From positions 248,001-312,000 of the forward strand of contig NZ_JABBPD010000002.1 in the NCBI RefSeq assembly GCF_012927445.1: a stretch of DNA of 64,000 nt, read 5' to 3'. A program made the translations under genes and the position numbers. Numbering within the stretch: the first letter of the stretch is position 1; each line of letters starts with the position of its first letter. Shown here piece by piece: positions 17,487 through 26,835 of the stretch. This DNA comes from Rhodoferax sp. Its GTDB lineage: Bacteria > Pseudomonadota > Gammaproteobacteria > Burkholderiales > Burkholderiaceae_C. Under the pieces are notes generated by a model. It saw nothing but the letters and a program-made list of their open reading frames with translations. It ran no database searches and had not been told where the DNA came from.

Positions 17487-18461
17487 TTAGTTCACCATGA
17501 CCAGTTTTCCCATGACGCCTCTTGATCCCATGTGGGCATAGGCGGCCTTGAGTTCGGCCATGGGCAGGGTGCGATCAATGACGGGCTTTATTTTTCCCTG
17601 ACCGTACCATTGGGACAATTCCATCATCATGGCCGCATTGGCTTGGGGTTCGCGTTTCGCGAAGTCGCCCCAGAATACGCCCACAATAGAGGCGCCCTTG
17701 AGTAGCACCAGGTTGAGAGGCATTGTCGGAATGGGGCCAGAGGCAAACCCGACCACCAGATAGCGCCCGCGCCAGGCAATGGAGCGGAAGGCGGGCTCAG
17801 TGAAGTCGCCGCCAACCGGGTCATAGATGACATCGGGGCCATGGCCCTCGGTGAGGGTCTTGATGGCTTCGCGCAGGTTCTCGGTCGCGTAGTTGATGGT
17901 GGCGTCGGCTCCGATTGACTTGCACAAGGCGCATTTTTCGTCGCTTGAGGCTGCTGCAATCACCCGGGCCCCACAAGCTTTGGCGATTTGTATAGCTGCA
18001 GTACCCACGCCGCCCGCCGCGCCCAGTACCAGCACGGTTTCACCTGGTTTGAGTTGCGCCCGGTCCACCAGCGCGTGGTACGACGTGGCGTAAATCATGA
18101 TGAAGGCGGCGGCATCGACAAAAGGGAAACCTGCTGGCAATGGCATGCACAGTGCCGCTGGTGCCAGGGTGTGCGTGCCAAAGCCGCCCGTGCCTGACAG
18201 GCAGGCCACGTGTTGACCTACTTGCAGGTGGCTGACGCCGTCGCCCACGGCCTGAATAACGCCCGCATACTCCGAGCCGGGCACAAAAGGCAAGGCTGGC
18301 TTCATCTGGTACTTGTTCTGCACGATCAGCAAATCAGGAAAATTCAGGCTGGCCGCCTTGATTTCAATCAGCACTTCGCCCGCCTTCGGCTGCGGCGTGG
18401 GCATTTCTGTCCAAGTCAGGGCGTCAACGCCCACGGGGTTTTCACAAAGCCAGGCATGCAT
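17487..18461 (-). CDS. NADPH:quinone oxidoreductase, MDR superfamily
   Basis: Medium-chain dehydrogenase/reductase of 324 residues without the catalytic zinc cysteines, so of the quinone oxidoreductase type that reduces quinones or enones with NADPH. The GroES-like N-terminus contains [16 protein letters not shown] and [12 protein letters not shown]. The Rossmann loop is [20 protein letters not shown], and the C-terminus is ordinary for the family. ATG 18461 is chosen because homologues start at about this point; an upstream in-frame ATG at 18557 would add 32 residues without family support. It converges with the exonuclease gene, leaving only 7 bases between their stops. Confidence 0.88.
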   Translation of the reverse strand: MHAWLCENPVGVDALTWTEMPTPQPKAGEVLIEIKAASLNFPDLLIVQNKYQMKPALPFVPGSEYAGVIQAVGDGVSHLQVGQHVACLSGTGGFGTHTLAPAALCMPLPAGFPFVDAAAFIMIYATSYHALVDRAQLKPGETVLVLGAAGGVGTAAIQIAKACGARVIAAASSDEKCALCKSIGADATINYATENLREAIKTLTEGHGPDVIYDPVGGDFTEPAFRSIAWRGRYLVVGFASGPIPTMPLNLVLLKGASIVGVFWGDFAKREPQANAAMMMELSQWYGQGKIKPVIDRTLPMAELKAAYAHMGSRGVMGKLVMVN

Positions 18462-18585
18462 GGGGGGAATCTCCAAATTAGTTGGGCAAATGATAGAGGT
18501 TAGTCGCGGTGAAAAATGTCCCACTTGTGACGCTGCAGGCAGGAGCGGATCAGCCACCTACAATCCACACGAACTCTGGTTGAAT

Positions 18586-19404
18586 ATGAAAATTCTTATT
18601 TGCAATGACGACGGTTATCAGGCGCCAGGCATCGTAGCGCTGTATGAAGCCCTGAAAGACGTGGCCGATGTCGAAGTGATCGCGCCGGAACAAAACAACA
18701 GTGCTAAATCGAACGCTTTGACCCTGCATTCCCCGCTGTATGTCACCCGCGCCAGCAATGGGTTTCGCTATGTCAATGGCACGCCGGCTGACTGTGTGCA
18801 TATTGCCTTGACCGGACTGCTGGGCTATCGGCCTGACCTGGTGGTCTCGGGTATCAACAACGGTGCCAACATGGGCGATGACACGATTTACTCCGGCACC
18901 GTGGGCGCGGCCATGGAAGGGTTCCTGTTTGGCATCCCGGCCATTGCATTTTCTCAGGTTGAAAGAAATTGGGGACATCTGGAGTCGGCCGCGCTGAAGG
19001 CGCGTGATCTGGTTTTGCAGATGGCGCGTCAAAACCTGATCGGCACCAGTCCTTGGCTGCTCAATGTCAATATTCCCAACTTGCCCTTTGACGAGGTCGG
19101 TCATGTGAAGCTGTGTCGGCTCGGGCGGCGTCATGCGGCCGAAGCCGTGATTACCCAAGTCAGTCCGCGTGGTGACACGATGTATTGGATTGGCGCGGCG
19201 GGGCCGGTCATGGACGAGGCCGAAGGGACCGACTTTCATGCCACCGCGCAGGGCCACATGTCGATCACACCGTTGAAGGTGGATTTGACGGACCATGATC
19301 ACTTGGGTTATTGGGCCCAGACGGCGGCCCGGCTGGCGGCGTCTTCGCCACAGACGATTGAGCCGACTGAGTCTTCCGCCCCGCATTCGAGCACCCCTAC
19401 ATGA
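18586..19404 (+). CDS. surE: 5'/3'-nucleotidase SurE
   Basis: Metal-dependent phosphatase of nucleoside monophosphates and short polyphosphates, 272 residues from ATG 18586 ([10 protein letters not shown]). The metal site is visible as D8-D9, S39 and N91. The NDDGY-APG and [20 protein letters not shown] signatures are intact. In-frame sequence extends upstream to 18313, but homologues start at MKI. It is the first gene of a surE-pcm-nlpD-rpoS string, the classical stationary-phase and protein-repair arrangement of proteobacteria. Confidence 0.95.
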   Translation: MKILICNDDGYQAPGIVALYEALKDVADVEVIAPEQNNSAKSNALTLHSPLYVTRASNGFRYVNGTPADCVHIALTGLLGYRPDLVVSGINNGANMGDDTIYSGTVGAAMEGFLFGIPAIAFSQVERNWGHLESAALKARDLVLQMARQNLIGTSPWLLNVNIPNLPFDEVGHVKLCRLGRRHAAEAVITQVSPRGDTMYWIGAAGPVMDEAEGTDFHATAQGHMSITPLKVDLTDHDHLGYWAQTAARLAASSPQTIEPTESSAPHSSTPT

Positions 19405-19411
19405 CCACCGC

Positions 19412-20206
19412 ATGAAAGAACGCCCCACATTTCCTGCCCGGCTGGATTTCACGGTCGGAAAACCCAAGGCGAGCCGGCCGGCAACCGGGCATGCTCACAG
19501 TGTGCTGAGTCAAGGGGGCCGGCCGCCAGTCGGCGTGTTATCGCAAGGGGTCGGTCTGGATTCCAGCGCCGTGCGCATGAACATGGTGCATAAACTGGCC
19601 GGCCAAGGGATTACGGACCCGCTGGTGTTGGCCGCCATGCGGACCATCGAGCGTCACCGGTTTGTAGACAGCGCCTTGGTCAATCAGGCTTACGAAGACA
19701 CAAGTTTGCCGATTGGCTTGGGGCAAACCATTTCCAAACCCGGTGTGGTGTCTCGCATGGCTGAACTTTTGCGCAACGGCGCGTCTGGCCGGCTGGGGCG
19801 CGTGCTTGAGATTGGGACCGGCTGTGGTTATCAGGCCGCTGTGTTGAGTTTGCTGGCGCAAGAGGTCTACAGTATCGAGCGCCTTCGCGGTCTGCATGAC
19901 AAGGCCCGGGAAAATCTGCGCCATTTACGCTTGGCCAACCTGCATCTTCTGTTTGGTGATGGCATGGCGGGCTATGCCAAGGGCGCGCCCTATGCCGCCA
20001 TCATTGCGGCCGCTGGTGGCGAGTCAGTGCCCCAGGCCTGGGTCGATCAACTGGCCATGGGAGGGCGACTCGTGGCCCCCGTTTCCGCTGGCGCGACCGC
20101 TGCGGGACAGCAAGCGCTTGTGGTGATTGATAAAACCCCTCAGGGCATACGGCAAACTGTTCTTGAGGCAGTTCACTTTGTCCCTTTAAAATCGGGGATC
20201 GCATGA
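19412..20206 (+). CDS. pcm: Protein-L-isoaspartate O-methyltransferase
   Basis: SAM-dependent enzyme that starts repair of isoaspartyl residues in damaged proteins, 264 residues from ATG 19412. The SAM-binding loop is VLEIGTGCGYQAAVLSLLA; the preceding GLGQTISKPGVVSRMAELL is the second family hallmark. The N-terminal extension of about 60 residues (rich in Pro, Gly and Arg) before GLDSSAVRMNMV is longer than in E. coli Pcm, as usual in Burkholderiales. The stop codon overlaps the nlpD ATG (ATGA at 20203), so translation is coupled. Confidence 0.93.
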   Translation: MKERPTFPARLDFTVGKPKASRPATGHAHSVLSQGGRPPVGVLSQGVGLDSSAVRMNMVHKLAGQGITDPLVLAAMRTIERHRFVDSALVNQAYEDTSLPIGLGQTISKPGVVSRMAELLRNGASGRLGRVLEIGTGCGYQAAVLSLLAQEVYSIERLRGLHDKARENLRHLRLANLHLLFGDGMAGYAKGAPYAAIIAAAGGESVPQAWVDQLAMGGRLVAPVSAGATAAGQQALVVIDKTPQGIRQTVLEAVHFVPLKSGIA

Positions 20207-21090
20207 AGGGATGTCGTATGTTTGGTTTGAGTGCCCGCTTGGGTTCAGTTTTGGCGGTGGTGTCTGTTGTCTTGGTGCTGGGAGGGTGTGGTTCCAAAAC
20301 ACTCAATCGGGCGCCGGTGGAAGATCGCGGGACTGGTGGCGGTCGATCGGGGTCCGCCGTGGTGGATCCGATCGTCAAGCAGTTGCCTGGTTTTGAGAAT
20401 GCAGGCAAGCCGGGTTATTACACGGTCAAACCCGGTGACACACTGATCCGGATTGGTCTGGAACACGGACAAGCAGCCAAGGATATCGCTCGCTGGAGCA
20501 ACTTGGAAAACCCCAATCTCATCGAAGTGGGTCAGGTGGTGCGTGTCGTGCCGCCGACCGCCACAGTGTCGAACGGGGTGGTTGCAAAGCCGGTGGCCTC
20601 ATCAAGCGTCACGCCGGTGGCCACTGCGCCAGCCTCGGCGGCCAGTGCTGACAAGCGTGCCGTATCGGCCGCCAGTACGGCCAGTGCGACGCCGGCTGCG
20701 GCTGCGTCGTCGAATGAAGATGAAATCGGCTGGATCTGGCCAACCACCAACGGCACCGTGCTGGCCGGATTTGATGAAGTCAAGAACAAGGGGCTGGATA
20801 TTGGCGGCAATGCGGGCGACCCCGTGCTGGCCGCGGCGGACGGTCGGGTTGTGTACGTCGGGGCTGGTTTGCGCGGCTATGGCAACCTGATCATCCTGAA
20901 GCACAACAATACTTACCTGACGGCTTATGCCCACAATAAGACCTTGCTGATCAAGGAAGATCAATCGGTGCGCAAGGGCCAGAAGATTGCCGAGATGGGC
21001 AACAGCGATGCAGACCGCGTCAAGCTGCATTTTGAAGTTCGCCGTCAAGGCAAACCCGTTGATCCGGCCAAGTACCTGCCAGCCAGGTGA
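20203..21090 (+). CDS. nlpD: NlpD-like lipoprotein, LysM plus degenerate LytM, amidase activator
   Basis: Outer-membrane lipoprotein of 295 residues that in the known family activates the septal amidase AmiC. The signal peptide ends in LVLGGC, with the lipidated Cys at residue 29. A LysM domain lies at about residues 72-116 (begins YYTVKPGDTLIRIG), then an Ala/Ser/Thr/Val-rich linker, then an M23/LytM domain from about residue 190. The first zinc ligand is absent (NKGLDIGG instead of an HxxxD motif), and the first His of the final HxH is Lys (KLHFEV). It is therefore catalytically dead, like E. coli NlpD. ATG overlaps the pcm stop, and rpoS follows after 12 bases. Confidence 0.92.
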   Translation: MKGCRMFGLSARLGSVLAVVSVVLVLGGCGSKTLNRAPVEDRGTGGGRSGSAVVDPIVKQLPGFENAGKPGYYTVKPGDTLIRIGLEHGQAAKDIARWSNLENPNLIEVGQVVRVVPPTATVSNGVVAKPVASSSVTPVATAPASAASADKRAVSAASTASATPAAAASSNEDEIGWIWPTTNGTVLAGFDEVKNKGLDIGGNAGDPVLAAADGRVVYVGAGLRGYGNLIILKHNNTYLTAYAHNKTLLIKEDQSVRKGQKIAEMGNSDADRVKLHFEVRRQGKPVDPAKYLPAR

Positions 21091-21102
21091 CGGGAACATG
21101 CC

Positions 21103-22128
21103 GTGAAAAAACGCCCCGTGAATGGCAATGGCCTGTCAGCCAGACCCCAGACACGTGGCGCGTCGAATTATGAGGTAAATCCACTCCTAGCCCCCGTTGA
21201 TAGTACGCAGATAGCTATTGATTTAATAGCAGATACTTCATTCTCCGAACTTCCTCTCACGGTCGATGTGACCGGTGAACCAGGTGATGCCCTGACCGTT
21301 TATCTGCGCAACGTGCGCCGCACCGAGCTGTTCACGGCGCAAGAAGAGTTCGAGTTTGCAACCAAGGCCCGCGCTGGCGACTTTGCCGCCCGCCAAAGCA
21401 TGATTGAGCACAATCTGCGGCTGGTAGTGAGCATCGCCAAGGCCTATCTGGGGCGCGGCGTGCCCTTGTCTGACCTGATTGAGGAAGGCAACCTGGGTTT
21501 GATGCATGCCATTGACAAGTTCGAGCCCGAGCGCGGGTTTCGGTTCTCGACCTATGCCACCTGGTGGATTCGTCAATCGGTAGACCGTGCCTTGATGTAC
21601 CAGGGACGGGCGGTGCGGCTACCCGTGAACGTGGTCCGTGAGCTGCAGCAGGTGTTGCGCGCACGCCGGGCGCTGGAAAATGATGCAACGCTGGTGACCA
21701 ATCGCCCTGAGGGCATTCGTGTCGACGATATCGCCGCCTTGTTGGGGCGTGATGCCGCTGACATTGCCGATTTACTGGCCCTGGCAGAAGCGCCCAGATC
21801 GCTGGACGCCTCGCTGGATCGCTCCGGTGATGATCAGACCTTGGGTGACTCACTGGTGGATGAGATCACCGTGGATCCACTGGGCGTGACGCAGGCCCAC
21901 GAAGTGGAGCGTTTGCTGGAAGACTGGATTGGCACCTTATCGGAACGCGAAAAAGAGATTCTCGAAGGTCGCTTTGGTTTGCATGACCGCGACCCCGAGA
22001 CGCTGGATGTGCTCAGCCTGCGCTTGGGGCTGACCCGCGAGCGCGTGCGGCAGGTCCAGAACGAGGCGCTGTGCAAGCTCAAGCGCTATCTGGCGCGGCG
22101 CGGTATCACGCAACAAGCGCTGCTTTGA
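21103..22128 (+). CDS. rpoS: RNA polymerase sigma factor RpoS
   Basis: General stress and stationary-phase sigma factor, 341 residues, GTG start at 21103. Region 1.2 begins near [21 protein letters not shown]. Region 2 has [29 protein letters not shown] and [20 protein letters not shown]. Region 4 ends with [23 protein letters not shown]. Its place directly behind nlpD is the classical rpoS position; in relatives much rpoS transcription starts inside nlpD. Residues 28-43 of the N-terminal, non-core extension are encoded by a copy of the 48-bp dispersed element. Confidence 0.95.
   Translation: MKKRPVNGNGLSARPQTRGASNYEVNPLLAPVDSTQIAIDLIADTSFSELPLTVDVTGEPGDALTVYLRNVRRTELFTAQEEFEFATKARAGDFAARQSMIEHNLRLVVSIAKAYLGRGVPLSDLIEEGNLGLMHAIDKFEPERGFRFSTYATWWIRQSVDRALMYQGRAVRLPVNVVRELQQVLRARRALENDATLVTNRPEGIRVDDIAALLGRDAADIADLLALAEAPRSLDASLDRSGDDQTLGDSLVDEITVDPLGVTQAHEVERLLEDWIGTLSEREKEILEGRFGLHDRDPETLDVLSLRLGLTRERVRQVQNEALCKLKRYLARRGITQQALL
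21184..21231 (+). repeat. 48-bp dispersed element, copy A (inside rpoS)
   Basis: Contains TAGCCCCCGT and the inverted repeat GCTATT-GATTT-AATAGC. It aligns without gaps to six other copies in the window. It is read in frame as L28 to A43 of RpoS ([16 protein letters not shown]), upstream of sigma region 1.2. I hand-counted 34 of 48 bases identical to copy B in rlmD. Confidence 0.85.
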
Positions 22129-22138
22129 CGGGCAACGG

Positions 22139-22924
22139 ATGAGTTCGCCGGTTCTTGTCTTCGATATTGAAACCATTCCCGACATTGCGGGCCTGCGCGC
22201 CTTGCGCGGTGAATCTTCTGGTGTGAGTGATGCCGATGTCTACGGCGCCTGGCTAGAAGAGCGCAAGGCCAAAGGACAGAGCGATTTCATGCCCTTGTAT
22301 CTGCAACGCATCGTGGTCATCAGCCTGGTGTTTCGCAATGCCGAGGGCTTGCGCGTGCATTCGTTTGTGGACAAAGACGATCACAGCGAAGGCAAGGTGA
22401 TCCAGACTTTCTTCAACACGCTGGAAAAGCATACGCCGCAGCTGGTGAGCTGGAATGGCGGCGGTTTTGACTTACCGGTGCTGCACTACCGCGGGCTGAA
22501 ACACGGCGTGGTGGCCGATAAATATTGGGACATGGGTGAGGATGATCGTGAGTTCAAGTGGAACAACTACATCAGCCGCTACCACATGCGGCACCTTGAC
22601 TTGATGGATCTGCTGGCCATGTACCAGCCCAAAAACAATGCGCCAATGGACGCGCTGGCCAAGCTCTGTGGATTTCCGGGCAAGCTGGGCATGGACGGCT
22701 CAGCCGTGTATCCGGCGTACCTGGAAGGCAAGCTTGACGACATCCGTCGCTACTGCGAAACCGATGTCATGAACACTTACCTGTTGTACTGTCGTTTCCA
22801 GAAAATGCGCGGCGGCCTGCTGGCGAGCGAGTACGAGCAGGAGATCGCCATGGTCAAGGACACACTGGGTCAGCTGGCACCGTTGGAATCGCATTGGGCT
22901 GAATATCTGAAGGCGTGGGCCTGA
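22139..22924 (+). CDS. Predicted 3'-5' exonuclease related to the PolB exonuclease domain
   Basis: Single-domain DEDD-type exonuclease of 261 residues (the predicted PolB-like exonuclease family, DNA_pol_B_exo2). Motif I is VFDIETIPD with D and E near residues 9-11. Motif II is around SWNGGGFDLPVL. Motif III is YCETDVMNTYLLY, containing the Tyr and the last Asp. The natural substrate is unknown; a role in trimming DNA or RNA is inferred from the motifs. It lies 10 bases after rpoS and 12 bases before rlmD, and probably shares their transcript. Confidence 0.85.
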   Translation: MSSPVLVFDIETIPDIAGLRALRGESSGVSDADVYGAWLEERKAKGQSDFMPLYLQRIVVISLVFRNAEGLRVHSFVDKDDHSEGKVIQTFFNTLEKHTPQLVSWNGGGFDLPVLHYRGLKHGVVADKYWDMGEDDREFKWNNYISRYHMRHLDLMDLLAMYQPKNNAPMDALAKLCGFPGKLGMDGSAVYPAYLEGKLDDIRRYCETDVMNTYLLYCRFQKMRGGLLASEYEQEIAMVKDTLGQLAPLESHWAEYLKAWA

Positions 22925-22936
22925 GACAATAGCCCC

Positions 22937-24370
22937 ATGACTGACGAAATTCAAAAAACTGACACTCTTCCGCCTGACTGGCTATTGATCGAGTCGCTGG
23001 ACCTCGAAGCACAGGGTGTGGCGCACCGGGCCGATGGCAAGGTGGTGTTCATCAAGGGCGCGTTGCCGTTCGAGTTGGTGAGCGCCACGGTGCACCGCAA
23101 GAAAAACAATTGGGAGCAGGGCGTGGTGACCGCGATTCACCGCGAGTCCTCGCAACGCGTGCAACCGGGTTGCCCGCATTTTGGTTTGCATGAAGGTGCT
23201 TGTGGTGGCTGCAAAATGCAGCATCTGCACATCGGCGCCCAGGTGGCGGTCAAGCAGCGGGTGCTGGAAGACAACTTGTGGCATCTGGGCAAGGTCAAGG
23301 CCGACAATATTTTGCGGCCGATCGAAGGCCCGGCTTGGGGTTACCGCTACCGGGCCCGGATTTCGGTCCGTCATGTGCGTAAAAAGGCCGCGGTGCTGGT
23401 GGGTTTTCATGAGCGCAAGAGCGGCTATGTGGCCGACATGAAAGAGTGCCACGTGTTGCCGCCGCATGTGAGCGACTTGCTGCTGCCACTGCGGGCACTG
23501 ATTACGTCGATGGACGCGATTGAGGATTGTCCCCAGATCGAACTGGCGTGTGGTGATTCCGTGACTGCGCTGGTGCTGCGCCATATGCAGCCCTTGAGTG
23601 AGGGCGATCTGGCCCTGCTGCGTGACTTTGCGCAACGGCATGCCGGGGTGCAATGGTGGTTGCAGCCCAAAGGCCCGGAGACGGTGCATCTGCTGGACGA
23701 AGGCGGGGATGAGTTGAGTTACGACTTGCCGGAGTTCGGCATCCACATGCCGTTCAAGCCGACCGACTTCACGCAGGTCAACCCGCACATCAACCGGGTG
23801 CTGGTGTCACGGTCCTTGCGCCTGTTGGGCGCCACAAAAAATGAACGGGTGATCGACTGGTTTTGTGGCCTGGGCAATTTCACGCTGCCGATTGCAACGC
23901 AGGCGCGGGAGGTTTTGGGTGTCGAGGGCAGCGAGGCATTGGTGGCGCGGTCGCGCGAAAATTACAAGATAAACGTGGCTCTAGCCCCCGTCCATAGTGC
24001 GCTAGCAGCTACTAATTTTGTAGCAAGAAACCTCTTTGAAATGACACCGGCGGTGTTGATTCAAGACGGCGTGGCTGACAAATGGTTGATTGACCCACCG
24101 CGTGAGGGCGCGGTTGCCTTGGTGCAGGCGCTGGCTGACTTGCACCAGCAAAAGCTGGACCCTCTCAATCACCCGCTAACGCCGGGTGCCGAGGCCTGGA
24201 CGCCGCCCAAACGAATTGTCTATGTGAGTTGCAATCCATCTACGCTGGCGCGCGATGCCGAATTGCTGGTGCATCAGGCTGGTTATCGCTGTTCTTTAGC
24301 CGGGGTGGTGAACATGTTCCCGCACACAGCCCATGTGGAGAGCATGGCGGTGTTCGACCTGGAGGCCTGA
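22937..24370 (+). CDS. rlmD: 23S rRNA (uracil-1939-C5)-methyltransferase RlmD
   Basis: RumA-type SAM-dependent rRNA methyltransferase, 477 residues. An N-terminal TRAM-like domain is followed by the Fe-S cluster cysteines in [19 protein letters not shown]. The methyltransferase core has [15 protein letters not shown] and the catalytic-cysteine motif [12 protein letters not shown]. The stretch [16 protein letters not shown] (residues 348-363) sits between two elements of the Rossmann fold, where E. coli RlmD has a much shorter turn. It coincides with a copy of the 48-bp element. RlmD rather than TrmA or RlmC is chosen for the length and the Fe-S cysteines. Confidence 0.92.
   Translation: MTDEIQKTDTLPPDWLLIESLDLEAQGVAHRADGKVVFIKGALPFELVSATVHRKKNNWEQGVVTAIHRESSQRVQPGCPHFGLHEGACGGCKMQHLHIGAQVAVKQRVLEDNLWHLGKVKADNILRPIEGPAWGYRYRARISVRHVRKKAAVLVGFHERKSGYVADMKECHVLPPHVSDLLLPLRALITSMDAIEDCPQIELACGDSVTALVLRHMQPLSEGDLALLRDFAQRHAGVQWWLQPKGPETVHLLDEGGDELSYDLPEFGIHMPFKPTDFTQVNPHINRVLVSRSLRLLGATKNERVIDWFCGLGNFTLPIATQAREVLGVEGSEALVARSRENYKINVALAPVHSALAATNFVARNLFEMTPAVLIQDGVADKWLIDPPREGAVALVQALADLHQQKLDPLNHPLTPGAEAWTPPKRIVYVSCNPSTLARDAELLVHQAGYRCSLAGVVNMFPHTAHVESMAVFDLEA
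23978..24025 (+). repeat. 48-bp dispersed element, copy B (inside rlmD)
   Basis: Carries CTCTAGCCCCCGT and the arms GCTACT and TTGTAGC. It is read in the same frame as copies A and C, giving [16 protein letters not shown]. It accounts for an apparent insertion of about nine residues relative to E. coli RlmD, as remembered. Confidence 0.82.
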
Positions 24371-24401
24371 CCGGGAAGCGGCCGCTTGAGGAAGTAACTT
24401 C

Positions 24402-24776
24402 TCAGTGCGCGGCTGCTTTTGCGGCCTGCTTGGTGGTCGATTTAGCGCTCGCCCGGGTGTCGGCTTTGGACGGCTTTTCTTCGGTGACTACTTCTTCAGC
24501 TGGCTCGGTCTTGCCCACCGACGCACGAACGCCCTCAATCTTGTTCTCACGCATGTATTGATCCATGTCTTTCCAGCCGCTAAAGATGTCCGCTTTGGAG
24601 GCGTCCTCATTGAGGCTGTAACAGTCTTCAATGCTGCGCAACCCGTGCCGGCAGGCACTGCCAATGGCTTTGGCATCGGCTTCGCGCTTGGCAATTCTCG
24701 GGTCAGGCTCCATGCCGGGGATTTCGCAACCTGCCAGTAGCAGGGCGATCGCCGTGATGATCAGGCGTTGAGTCAT
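24402..24776 (-). CDS. Small putative lipoprotein
   Basis: Predicted secreted lipoprotein of 124 residues from ATG 24776. The signal peptide MTQRLIITAIALLLAGC ends in a canonical lipobox. The middle contains two further cysteines (SACRHGLRSIEDCYSLN), and the C-terminal third is rich in Lys, Ala and Thr. I do not recognise a named family; similar uncharacterised lipoproteins occur in Burkholderiales. A longer start at 24794 exists but would spoil the signal peptide. It is converging with rlmD and downstream of the yccA terminator. Confidence 0.7.
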   Translation of the reverse strand: MTQRLIITAIALLLAGCEIPGMEPDPRIAKREADAKAIGSACRHGLRSIEDCYSLNEDASKADIFSGWKDMDQYMRENKIEGVRASVGKTEPAEEVVTEEKPSKADTRASAKSTTKQAAKAAAH

Positions 24777-24851
24777 GGGATGGAGCAGAGGCATAACTTC
24801 TTTATCGGCATATTGCGCGCTGCATTGAGCACGGCCATGTTTTTACCAACA

Positions 24852-24875
24852 AAAAAGACCCCGAAGGGTCTTTTT
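24852..24875 (-). terminator. Intrinsic terminator after yccA-like gene
   Basis: AAAAAGACCC (24852-24861) and GGGTCTTTTT (24866-24875) form a hairpin with loop CGAA. Being symmetric with A/T tails, it can work on both strands. On the minus strand it ends the BI-1 family gene. Confidence 0.88.
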
Positions 24876-24893
24876 CCAGTGAGCGAATGGCGT

Positions 24894-25589
24894 TCAATCG
24901 CGCTCACCGCCCGCAATGCCCAGCAGGGCCAACAGGGCCTGGAATACATTGATGATGTCCAGATACAGCGCCAGCGTGGCGCTGATGTAGTTGGTTTCGC
25001 CACCGTCCACGATGCGTTTCAGGTCATACAGCATGTAGGCACTGAAAATACCAATCACCGCGACCGAAATGGCCATCATGGCTGCCGTCGATCCGACGAA
25101 CACATTGATGATGCCGCCAACCATGACCGCCATGGCGCCCACAAACAGCCACTTGCCCATGCCGGAGAGGTCGCGCTTGATCACGCTGGACAGACTGGCC
25201 ATCACAAAAAACACGCCCGCCGTGCCGCCAAAGGCGGTCATGATCAGTTCCGGGCCATTTTTGAAGCCCAGCACCATGGCAATCATGCGTGACAGCATCA
25301 AGCCCATGAAGAAAGTGAAGCCCAGCAGCACGGGCACACCCGCCGCTGAATTCTTGGTTTTTTCAATGGCGTACATGAAGCCGAACGCCCCACCCAAAAA
25401 CACAACCAGGCCCAAGCCCCCCCCCAGAGAGCGGGTGATACCGGTGGCCACACCCAGCCAGGCACCCAGCACGGTAGGCACCAGGCTTAACGCCAGCAGC
25501 CAATAAGTATTGCGCAGCACTTTATTGCGCTGTTCGGCCGATGCCACGTAGCCGTAGCCGATCGATTGAACGTTGTCATTCATAGTCAA
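24894..25589 (-). CDS. Bax inhibitor-1 family (YccA-like) membrane protein
   Basis: Inner-membrane protein of 231 residues with seven hydrophobic helices, of the BI-1/YccA/TMBIM family. E. coli YccA modulates the FtsH membrane protease; that function here is inferred by family. The N-terminal cytosolic part NKVLRNTYWLLALSLVPT and the C-terminal helix ALYLDIINVFQALLALLG are typical. The gene is monocistronic: it is followed by a strong terminator and divergent from the GlcG-like gene. Confidence 0.88.
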   Translation of the reverse strand: MTMNDNVQSIGYGYVASAEQRNKVLRNTYWLLALSLVPTVLGAWLGVATGITRSLGGGLGLVVFLGGAFGFMYAIEKTKNSAAGVPVLLGFTFFMGLMLSRMIAMVLGFKNGPELIMTAFGGTAGVFFVMASLSSVIKRDLSGMGKWLFVGAMAVMVGGIINVFVGSTAAMMAISVAVIGIFSAYMLYDLKRIVDGGETNYISATLALYLDIINVFQALLALLGIAGGERD

Positions 25590-25768
25590 ACTCCTTCAGT
25601 GTCTGCATCATGCAGTTACAGATTATTTTAGGGCGAATCGGGATGGTGGCGAAAATCTATCATGACCGACGCCTATATTTTGTAAGGATACCTTCACCCA
25701 CAATGCGGTCAAAGCCGGGCCAAGTTGCCGTTATCCTCAATACTTCTTCAAATCAAGTGATTTCACCC

Positions 25769-26176
25769 ATGCAAACCAAATTTACCCTCGAATTGACAGA
25801 CGTCAAAGCCATTGTGGCCGCCGCCGAAGCGGAAGCCCTGAAAAACAACTGGGCCGTGACCATTGCGGTTGTGGATGACGGTGGCCATTTGCTGTGCTTG
25901 CAGCGCCTGGACGGCGCCGCCGCCATCTCTGCCCACATTGCACCCGCCAAGGCCCATACGGCCGCGCTGGGTCGCCGTGAAACCAAGCTGTACGAAGATG
26001 TCGTCAACGGCGGCCGCACCTCGTTTTTGAGCGCGCCTGATATCAAAGGCCTGCTTGAAGGCGGTGTCCCAATCATGAAAGACGGCCAATGTCTGGGCGC
26101 CGTGGGTGTCAGCGGCGTGAAGTCCAATGAAGATGCCCAGATCGCCAAGGCGGGCATTGCGGCAATCGGCCTTTAA
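25769..26176 (+). CDS. GlcG/HbpS-family heme-binding-like protein
   Basis: Small protein of 135 residues of the GlcG/HbpS (DUF336) family. Typical stretches are WAVTIAVVDDGGHLLCLQRL, AAISAHIAPAKAHTAALGRR and GGVPIMKDGQCLGAVGVSG. Members bind heme or corrinoids or are accessory to glycolate metabolism. No glc genes are nearby, whereas a hemP/TonB system is. ATG 25769 is chosen because homologues start here, although open sequence extends upstream to 25610. No clear ribosome site is seen. Confidence 0.85.
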   Translation: MQTKFTLELTDVKAIVAAAEAEALKNNWAVTIAVVDDGGHLLCLQRLDGAAAISAHIAPAKAHTAALGRRETKLYEDVVNGGRTSFLSAPDIKGLLEGGVPIMKDGQCLGAVGVSGVKSNEDAQIAKAGIAAIGL

Positions 26177-26201
26177 AACTGACCTTGCATTCAGGCAAAC
26201 G

Positions 26202-26402
26202 CTATTTGGTCAAAATAAGTTTGCCTAATTTGGTCATTTGCAGGCGGTAGATCGCGCCGTTGTGTTCTATCGCAACTGATTTTTTCCCTTGGAATAGTTC
26301 CGTACTTTGCACCGTTCCGGACGAATCATCCGAAGATGGGTGGAGTACGGCCCCCGTGGCGACGGAGCCTTGCTTCTGGATATGCGTGGTGGCCTGCATC
26401 AT
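26202..26402 (-). CDS. hemP: Hemin uptake protein HemP
   Basis: Small protein of about 66 residues. The C-terminal half STELFQGKKSVAIEHNG, then the YRLQMTKLGKLILTK ending, is the HemP/HmuP signature. HemP members are needed for, or activate, heme-iron uptake genes. It lies 12 bases after exbD at the end of the tonB-exbB-exbD unit, consistent with energised iron or heme uptake. The start could be ATG 26402, ATG 26399 or TTG 26405. The variable N-terminus does not decide it. Confidence 0.85.
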   Translation of the reverse strand: MMQATTHIQKQGSVATGAVLHPSSDDSSGTVQSTELFQGKKSVAIEHNGAIYRLQMTKLGKLILTK

Positions 26403-26414
26403 CAAGTCCCGATT

Positions 26415-26825
26415 TCAGCGTTTAGGTTCGGTAATAAAACCGATTTTTTTGACGCCGGCTTGTTGTGCGGCCGCCATGGCTTGCGCCACCCGCTCATAAC
26501 GCACATCCTTGTCGCCGCGGATGTGTAAATCGGGCTGTGGAGTTTTGGCCGCCTCGGCCTGCAGCAGCGCGGGCAGGGCGTCGTCTTCCACGCGTGTCTC
26601 GTTCCAGTAATAGTTGCCCTGCGCATTCACGCTCAGCAAAATGGTTTGCGGCTTGACCACCTGCGCCTGGTTGGTCGCACGCGGCAAATCCACGTTGACG
26701 GCATGTTTCATGACCGGCACGGTGATGATGAAAATGATCAATAACACCAGCATCACGTCCACCAGGGGCGTCATGTTGATCTCGTTCATCACTTCATCGG
26801 GTTCGTCTTGGGTTCCAAAAGCCAT
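26415..26825 (-). CDS. exbD: Biopolymer transport protein ExbD
   Basis: Inner-membrane partner of ExbB and TonB that uses the proton gradient to energise outer-membrane receptors. The protein has 136 residues: a short cytosolic N-terminus, a single transmembrane helix (MLVLLIIFIITVPV) with the conserved Asp just before it in NMTPLVDVMLV, and a periplasmic domain. AGAGGT lies ahead of the ATG. It follows exbB by 10 bases. Confidence 0.95.
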   Translation of the reverse strand: MAFGTQDEPDEVMNEINMTPLVDVMLVLLIIFIITVPVMKHAVNVDLPRATNQAQVVKPQTILLSVNAQGNYYWNETRVEDDALPALLQAEAAKTPQPDLHIRGDKDVRYERVAQAMAAAQQAGVKKIGFITEPKR

Positions 26826-26835
26826 GATGTACCTC

